Positions 26,724-31,064 of a stretch of 31,064 nt of DNA are shown here, piece by piece. The first letter of the stretch is position 1. Every line of letters begins with the position of its first letter. Location of the stretch: IMG/VR virus record IMGVR_UViG_3300026512_000048, positions 1 to 31,064 of that record, one strand, 5' to 3'. Made by a program: the position numbers and the translations under genes. The DNA is from a virus. The notes below the pieces were generated by a model. It was given only the letters and a program-made list of their open reading frames with translations, was not told where the DNA came from and searched no databases.

Positions 26724-27199
26724 TGACTTCTAAAACTCATAGAAAATTAAAGAGAAAGAAAAAGCTTCAAAAACTTCAAGTAGCTAAAAAAATAGCTACA
26801 AATGGTGTCTTGTCTTTAGATATATCACATATAGAATTTGTTGTTGAGAAGTTGGGTGATGAGTGGAATAATACTATAGACATTAAAAAATACTACTTGA
26901 TGGTTTTAACTAACCCTAATTATTTAAAATTAGGGGTTGTTAAAAAAGGGGTCATAGTCAGTTTTTTTATAGTTCAGATAACAGATGAAAAGAGTGGTGT
27001 TTTTGTGGATAGTTGGAGTTATAAAAGAGCTAATAGGTTAGGTTTATACAAACTTGCTATGGATTGTTTTAACTCTACATCATTAGCAAAACCTTTTAAA
27101 CTTTGGTTTATGGGTGGTTCTTACGGAAGTATGTTCGTTAATCAAGCACTAGGTGATGTAGAGTTAAGAGAAGACTACTTTATGATAAAGGATGACTAG
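26723..27199 (+). CDS. Putative internal virion protein, weak GNAT-like pattern
   Basis: 158 residues with a very basic N-terminus (KTHRKLKRKKKLQKLQVAKK). A beta-rich centre (LGVVKKGVIVSFFIVQITDE, then SGVFVDSWSYKRANRLGLYK and LAMDCF) recalls the small acetyltransferase-like phage proteins such as T7 gp13, but the similarity is weak and no acetyl-CoA loop is clear. It lies between coiled-coil and membrane-active proteins. Unknown otherwise. Confidence 0.55.
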   Translation: MTSKTHRKLKRKKKLQKLQVAKKIATNGVLSLDISHIEFVVEKLGDEWNNTIDIKKYYLMVLTNPNYLKLGVVKKGVIVSFFIVQITDEKSGVFVDSWSYKRANRLGLYKLAMDCFNSTSLAKPFKLWFMGGSYGSMFVNQALGDVELREDYFMIKDD

Positions 27200-27946
27200 A
27201 TGGGGTGTGGTGTACCTATAGTAGATGACATAATAGATGCAGTAGTAGATGTTGTTGCTTCTATCGTAAATGCTATTGTAGATTTTGTTGTGAGTGTTGT
27301 AAATGTTATATCAAAGGCTTTTAAGTCTATTGGCAACCTTATAAGTAAAGCTTGGGCTAGTATAAAAGAGTATATAGTTGAGATAGTTGCTGTTGTTCTT
27401 ATAATCATTGCTGTTATATTTCAGCAGTATTATCTTGTACCTTATATATCTGAATATGCTGGTGCTATTACGGCTGCTGCATATTCAGTAGGTATAACTT
27501 CAAGTTTTGGTCTTATGAGTGTTTACTGGGCATCTTATGCGATTATGTATGTTGTTAGTGGTGAACTTCTTGATGGTATGACAGATATGGCGATAAGCAC
27601 TATGATAGGTGGTGTCGCACTCTCTATGCTTTCATATCAAAGAGAGGCTGCAAATGTAGGGTTTATGAACTCTTTGCTTGATGGTAGCATATTTGACTGG
27701 TTAGCTGGTGGTGAAAACCATAATGCAGTTTTTGCAGGTGGCACTCTTTTTTCATCTACTGGTATGCTGGAGAGAGATACTAAAATGTTTGGTAATATTC
27801 CTAGCACTTATACTGACTTAACCCCTTTAAAAAGGGAGGTTTTTTTAAATAACTTTGCAGGTGGTAATCTTTTTAATGGTCGCTTTGCAGGTAGTTCTAA
27901 CTATAAACCTTTCAATGGTATAGAGATGGATATAAGTTATTTTTGA
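27200..27946 (+). CDS. Membrane-active putative ejection protein
   Basis: 248 residues, starting directly after the previous stop. The first 120 residues are strikingly hydrophobic: an amphipathic/hydrophobic run (IVDDIIDAVVDVVASIVNAI and on to about 45), then a membrane helix (IVEIVAVVLIIIAVIFQQYY, about 64-84) and further hydrophobic helices to about 150. The last 90 residues are soluble, glycine/asparagine-rich (GGNLFNGRFAGSSNYKPFNG). Podoviruses carry such proteins inside the capsid and insert them into the host envelope during DNA entry. Assignment by composition and position only. Confidence 0.55.
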   Translation: MGCGVPIVDDIIDAVVDVVASIVNAIVDFVVSVVNVISKAFKSIGNLISKAWASIKEYIVEIVAVVLIIIAVIFQQYYLVPYISEYAGAITAAAYSVGITSSFGLMSVYWASYAIMYVVSGELLDGMTDMAISTMIGGVALSMLSYQREAANVGFMNSLLDGSIFDWLAGGENHNAVFAGGTLFSSTGMLERDTKMFGNIPSTYTDLTPLKREVFLNNFAGGNLFNGRFAGSSNYKPFNGIEMDISYF

Positions 27947-27997
27947 CAAAATCACAAAAAAAACTAAATATAGTAAATAAAAAATAAAGGTTAAAAT

Positions 27998-28240
27998 ATG
28001 TGGGAATGGCTAAAAAATGCTGATAATCTTTCAAGCATAGCAAAGATAGGTGGTGCTGTTGGTAGTGGATATGCTGCGATACAGCAAAGTAAATCTGCAA
28101 AAGGTATCTTAGATATGCAAAAGAGGTCTTTTGCAAGAGAGGAAAAAGCACTAAGTCAAACTCAGTTAAATCTTGACAATGCAGTAGATAGTGTTTATGC
28201 AAAGAAAAAGAAAAAACCAACATTAGCATTAGGATATTAA
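27998..28240 (+). CDS. Small putative internal virion protein
   Basis: 80 residues. A glycine/alanine-rich segment SSIAKIGGAVGSGYAAIQQS is followed by a helix with QKRSFAREEKALSQTQLNLD. The pattern of a GYAAxQQ hydrophobic start and Q-rich helix is reminiscent of T7 gp14-like internal proteins. Preceded by AAAGG. Confidence 0.55.
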   Translation: MWEWLKNADNLSSIAKIGGAVGSGYAAIQQSKSAKGILDMQKRSFAREEKALSQTQLNLDNAVDSVYAKKKKKPTLALGY

Positions 28241-28241
28241 A

Positions 28242-28517
28242 ATGATGAAGCACAGAACAGCTATAGACTCCTCTTTGGTATCTAAAATCGGTGGTACAGG
28301 TGTAGCACTTGCAGGTATAGGTAAAGCAGTAGATAGTGATATACAAACAAAGAAAGTAGATGCTGCTAATGCAGCTGCACTTGATTTAAAGACAAAGGCT
28401 GTAAATAGCACGATACGAAGAACTAAAGCAGTTACAGATAGAGAAAATAAGGCAGATATAAAAAAAAGAGAAGAAGCGAAAAGCAAAAATACTATCTATG
28501 AGAAACTTTTTAAGTAA
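28242..28517 (+). CDS. Small putative internal virion protein
   Basis: 91 residues from the ATG at 28242, 1 nt after the previous stop. Again a glycine/alanine-rich start (SKIGGTGVALAGIGKAVDSD), then a long helical, basic tail (KADIKKREEAKSKNTIYEKL). It looks like a paralogue in style of the preceding protein. Confidence 0.55.
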   Translation: MMKHRTAIDSSLVSKIGGTGVALAGIGKAVDSDIQTKKVDAANAAALDLKTKAVNSTIRRTKAVTDRENKADIKKREEAKSKNTIYEKLFK

Positions 28518-28896
28518 AGAGTATAAAGTAGATACATCACAGTATAGTGATGATGATATAGAATTTAATGGTGATAGAATTGAAAAAATCTATAAAGATA
28601 AGACATCAAGAAAACAACCTGCTTTTTACAATACAAATGATGGGATAGTTATGGTTTATGCAGATGAGAACAATAAACCAGTTACAAAACTTGCTTTTAA
28701 ATCGTCTTCTGAAAAAGATGAAAAGTTTGAAAAATGGGCAGATGATAAGGTTCAAGTAGATCCACGAAGTGGTTTATATGATGCAGAAGAGTTATATCAA
28801 TACAATGGTAAAGGTAGTTACTATGCTTCTAAAAAGACTTTTGAAGAAGCCCAGCAGGTGCAAAGAGCTAAGAAAACAGCTAAGTTAAAATTATAG
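28498..28896 (+). CDS. Last gene of the virion operon, unknown
   Basis: 132 residues, overlapping the previous gene by 20 nt. Mostly polar, with YKVDTSQYSDDDIEFNGDRI, beta strands around GIVMVYADENNKPVTKLAF and a basic C-terminal helix (FEEAQQVQRAKKTAKLKL). No family recognised. Confidence 0.6.
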   Translation: MRNFLSKEYKVDTSQYSDDDIEFNGDRIEKIYKDKTSRKQPAFYNTNDGIVMVYADENNKPVTKLAFKSSSEKDEKFEKWADDKVQVDPRSGLYDAEELYQYNGKGSYYASKKTFEEAQQVQRAKKTAKLKL

Positions 28897-29462
28897 TAAT
28901 GTTTTTTTTAGAGAAAATTAGATAATATCTCATTTCATTTAGGTTGGTTCTGTATAAATCTAAGTGTTGTTCGTTCTTTTATTTTTATATAGATGCAATA
29001 AAAGTTTAATTTTTTGTGATTTTTGAACATTGGATGTGGTGTTAGAGTCTAGCGACTTGAGGAGTTCAAAACACGGAGTATTAAGTATAATGGAACTGTT
29101 TATTTTAATAGTTAATTTTATATGGAGTATAGCTCAGATAATAGTTTATTTTACGAAGTAACTTTATCTGAACTGATTAAACTAGAGTTGCCTTTGCACG
29201 GCTAAACTAACCTTTGCTTGGTTAGAATAAAAGCAGAGTAAATTTGGATAGGTTCTTTTATATGCCCTTATAAGTGAACCGTAGTTGATAATGACTTCAA
29301 ATTTCTCTATATAAAATAATAACACACAAAAATAAAAATAAAAATAAAATCTTTCAAAAAATACTACTCTTTTTATAATGTTTTTGTAAAATCTTCTTTT
29401 TTCATCGTTCAAAGCCCTAATCTTAGTCATTTGCCCAAAAAGTCAAATGAGTTATTTTATAT
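28897..29462. other. Intergenic region between virion operon and right accessory end
   Basis: No convincing gene. Hairpins: TCAGATAA (29134-29141) with TTATCTGA (29164-29171), and CTAACC (29207-29212) with GGTTAG (29220-29225). A minus-strand ORF at 29182-29430 (82 codons, with FERFYFYFYF) has no ribosome site and is left out. Confidence 0.45.
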
Positions 29463-29660
29463 CTACTTCCCACCTTTTTTAACTATCTCTTTCAATTCCA
29501 TACACTTTTTAATATGTTCCATTGTTATATTATTCTTTTTGCAAAATACTCCTATTCTTGTTGCTTCTAAAAGGTTTGGGTATCTACTGCTCCAACTTTT
29601 AATAGTTGCTTCACTCTTATCCAAATAATTTGCTATATCTTTATATGTTACTTTTTCCAT
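29463..29660 (-). CDS. Small HTH (MEKV-type) regulator, intact copy
   Basis: 65 residues from the ATG at 29660 (the longer ORF start at 29693 lacks support, and the broken copy at 3217 begins at the same MEKV). YKDIANYLDKSEATIKSWSS (residues about 6-25) is a helix-turn-helix, followed by RYPNLLEATRIGVFCKKNNI and a basic tail ELKEIVKKGGK. The left-hand copy is coupled to a BECR-type nuclease; here no nuclease follows, so this may be an orphan regulator or antitoxin. It is divergent from the truncated Rha gene across three operator-like repeats. Confidence 0.7.
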   Translation of the reverse strand: MEKVTYKDIANYLDKSEATIKSWSSRYPNLLEATRIGVFCKKNNITMEHIKKCMELKEIVKKGGK

Positions 29661-29810
29661 AATGAATTTTATATAAAAATTGATTAATAACAACTTAGAA
29701 TTGTAAAAGGTGGATTATTGACAACTCTTTAATAACCATTTAAGTATATGTATGACACAATTTCACATCAAAAGGTTGTTAATAATCAACTTTTAAACAA
29801 GGAGAATAAA
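29661..29810. promoter_or_regulatory. Divergent operator region with three related sites
   Basis: TTGATTAATAACAAC (29680-29694), TGGATTATTGACAAC (29711-29725) and, inverted, GTTGTTAATAATCAA (29775-29789) share the core TTGATTATTAACAAC. The second overlaps a -35-like TTGACA (29718-29723). The ribosome site AAGGAGAA precedes the ATG at 29811. Confidence 0.6.
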
Positions 29811-30086
29811 ATGAAAGAGTTAATAAAAATAGTGGAAAATGAGCCAAGAGTTAGCCATAGAGTTATAGCTGAGAACACAAACAATAATCAAAAAAATGTA
29901 AATGAGATTATTCGTAAATATGAAGATGATTTTAAACAGTTTGGAATACTTCCGTTTGAAACGGAGAAATTAAAAATGGTGCAGGTAGGGGTCAAAAAAC
30001 CCCATTATTCTAAACCTTTTAAAAGCCTTATAGCCTCTACTTTTTTAATTAACTCTTCTTTATCAGTATTTGATAATAGTTCATAA
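29811..30086 (+). CDS. Truncated Rha-type regulator, right copy
   Basis: 91 residues. The first ~50 (KELIKIVENEPRVSHRVIAE and on to FGILPFETE) match the N-terminal part of the Rha domain and the left copy at 1486-1656. The rest (from about residue 60) is simply the antisense of the convergent tiny HTH gene and is not conserved protein, so this is a 3'-truncated Rha gene reading into its neighbour. Very strong ribosome site AAGGAGAATAAA. Confidence 0.6.
   Translation: MKELIKIVENEPRVSHRVIAENTNNNQKNVNEIIRKYEDDFKQFGILPFETEKLKMVQVGVKKPHYSKPFKSLIASTFLINSSLSVFDNSS
29988..30003. terminator. Small hairpin between convergent genes
   Basis: GGGGT/ACCCC stem with the loop CAAAAA, 2 nt beyond the stop of the tiny HTH gene. 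It lies inside the truncated Rha reading frame; U-tails are poor on both strands. Confidence 0.35.
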
Positions 30087-30181
30087 ATTATTTTTCTCCA
30101 ATTAGAAACATCTTTGATTTTCCAATCTGACAATGTAGAAGCAGGTATATTGATTATATTTGTAATTTCGGTATCTTTCAT
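30005..30181 (-). CDS. Tiny HTH protein, right copy
   Basis: 58 residues starting MKDTEITNIINIPASTLSDW, differing from the left copy (1273-1449) only at residue 3. Conservation of a full-length, nearly unchanged protein in both copies, while the convergent Rha gene next to it is broken in both, suggests that this small protein is the selected part of the block. It is divergent from the Rha-HNH gene across a repeat-rich operator region. Confidence 0.7.
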   Translation of the reverse strand: MKDTEITNIINIPASTLSDWKIKDVSNWRKIIYELLSNTDKEELIKKVEAIRLLKGLE

Positions 30182-30307
30182 AATGAAATACTACCATAAA
30201 TAAATTCGTATTTCATTTAAAACCCCGTAATACACTTGACATTTATTCTGAAATGATGATACACTTCCGTAATACGAAAATATAACTAAAATACGAAAAG
30301 GAAACAA
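30182..30307. promoter_or_regulatory. Divergent operator region with CGTAATAC and ATACGAAA repeats
   Basis: Perfect inverted repeat AATGAAATAC (30182-30191) with GTATTTCATT (30208-30217); CCGTAATAC twice (about 30225 and 30275); AATACGAAAA twice (about 30279 and 30291), the second just before the ribosome site AAAAGGAAA. Probably operators for the HTH protein or an antirepressor target. Confidence 0.6.
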
Positions 30308-31064
30308 ATGCAACTTATTAAAACTGAAATATCACTGACTAGCATAGAAATAGCAGAACTTACTGCTAAACAGCATAAGAATGTTAAAAGAGATATCGAA
30401 TCTCAATTGGGTGAATTAGGTGATGTGCTCAAATTTGAGCATATCTATAAAGATACTAGGAACAGAAATCAAACTATGTATGTACTTCCAAAAAGAGAAG
30501 TCCTTATTCTAGTAAGTGGTTATAATGTAAAACTTAGAGCTTCTATTATTGATAGGCTTGAATATCTTGAGAACAACCTCCAACCCAAAGTATGCCAAGA
30601 AACACCATATTATTTAAAAGAGGTAGATTTAAAAGACAAGAGAGTTAGAAAAGCATTTTTTAAAGCATTTGATGGGAGATGCTACTATAGTTCAAAGAAG
30701 CTACATATAGATAACTTTCATATAGACCATATACTACCAAAGAGTAGAGGTGGTCAAGATGTTTTGATGAATCTTGTAGTATGTGATCCAGCTGTAAATA
30801 TCTCAAAGTTAAATGCTTATGATGAGGAGTTTGTAAAAAAACATCAAGCAGTGGTAAAGGGTGAACCATCATTAAAAGTTTCAGTATATCTAACTCAGGA
30901 GAAAAAAGAGGTAGCAGATAGTGTAAAGATAGCATTACTTTCTAAAATGGCTAACTTTGAAAAGATGTTTGGAACTGTGACAGCAAGAAACTATTTTGCA
31001 GAGATGTTTGATGTAGATATATGCAAAGAAGATTTTGAAGTAACACCTACACAAGAGCATATTA
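30308..31064 (+). CDS. Rha-family regulator-HNH endonuclease fusion (3' end cut by contig edge)
   Basis: At least 252 codons, no stop before the right edge; ATG at 30308 behind AAAAGGAAA. Residues about 8-85 are a full Rha-type domain: LTSIEIAELTAKQHKNVKRD, then YVLPKREVLILVSGYNVKLR and an ASIIDRLEYLE helix. From about residue 95 (VCQETPYYLKEVDL) the protein is identical to the HNH part of the gene at the left edge, including HIDHILPKSRGG. Thus two different antirepressor-type domains are joined to one HNH domain. Role inferred: phage regulator with nuclease function, possibly acting on competing elements; target unknown. Confidence 0.8.
   Translation, partial: MQLIKTEISLTSIEIAELTAKQHKNVKRDIESQLGELGDVLKFEHIYKDTRNRNQTMYVLPKREVLILVSGYNVKLRASIIDRLEYLENNLQPKVCQETPYYLKEVDLKDKRVRKAFFKAFDGRCYYSSKKLHIDNFHIDHILPKSRGGQDVLMNLVVCDPAVNISKLNAYDEEFVKKHQAVVKGEPSLKVSVYLTQEKKEVADSVKIALLSKMANFEKMFGTVTARNYFAEMFDVDICKEDFEVTPTQEHI
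30588..31064. repeat. Inverted terminal repeat, right copy
   Basis: Reverse complement of 1-477, with the last 127 bases identical and the first mismatch from the end at 30937. The boundary at 30588 is the junction between the Rha-type and HNH parts of the gene. Confidence 0.93.

Noticed and set aside
29182-29430. Minus-strand ORF of 82 codons with an aromatic hydrophobic stretch
   Set aside because: No ribosome site, low-complexity origin of the hydrophobic run, and no conserved neighbour relation; could still be a small membrane protein.

Overview
This 31 kb, strongly AT-rich window looks like an almost complete temperate phage-plasmid contig, probably from a Campylobacterota host (Sulfurimonas/Sulfurospirillum/Arcobacter-like). 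The host guess rests on base composition, extended -10 promoters of TGnTATAAT type, the families of tiny HTH regulators, an AapA-like micro-peptide and DUF4214 domains. It carries virion genes (terminase, portal, SU10-type capsid, tail fibre genes, two holin-like proteins, GH108 endolysin, podovirus-like small ejection proteins) together with plasmid genes (ParA plus an RHH partner, and a Rep_3 initiator with iterons). I see no integrase, tRNA, CRISPR array or IS transposase.

Layout. 1-4.5 kb and 28.9-31 kb are mosaic accessory ends that share several blocks in inverted orientation: an HNH domain fused to two different antirepressor N-termini, a tiny HTH gene convergent with a truncated Rha gene, and another small HTH gene. 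The left end also has two HTH + BECR-type nuclease cassettes, each followed by a copy of a ~300 bp repeat that may encode a minus-strand structured RNA, and then an AapA-like micro-ORF with an antisense promoter. 4.5-5.7 kb: partition genes and a secreted orphan protein. 5.8-6.5 kb: non-coding, structured and G/T-skewed. 6.5-13.7 kb, leftward: small Cys protein, DNA methyltransferase, TerL, TerS, a cluster of GTCACG repeats, P4-type primase-helicase and two small genes. 13.74-13.93 kb: operator region facing a CI-like repressor. 14.3-15.7 kb: Rep and iteron origin. 15.7-28.9 kb, rightward: portal, scaffold-like protein, capsid, tail/fibre, lysis and ejection genes.

How it works together (inference): Rep/iterons and ParA/RHH maintain the element as a plasmid. 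The CI-like repressor holds back the leftward replication/packaging operon, and the many antirepressor and HTH proteins at the ends tune the lytic switch. The HTH-nuclease cassettes and the AapA-like locus look like maintenance or defence modules.

The first and last 127 bases are exact reverse complements and the next base differs. This is what a de Bruijn assembly with k=127 leaves at a repeat, so both terminal HNH genes are cut by the contig end and the true topology (circle with an inverted repeat, or linear with inverted ends) is open.
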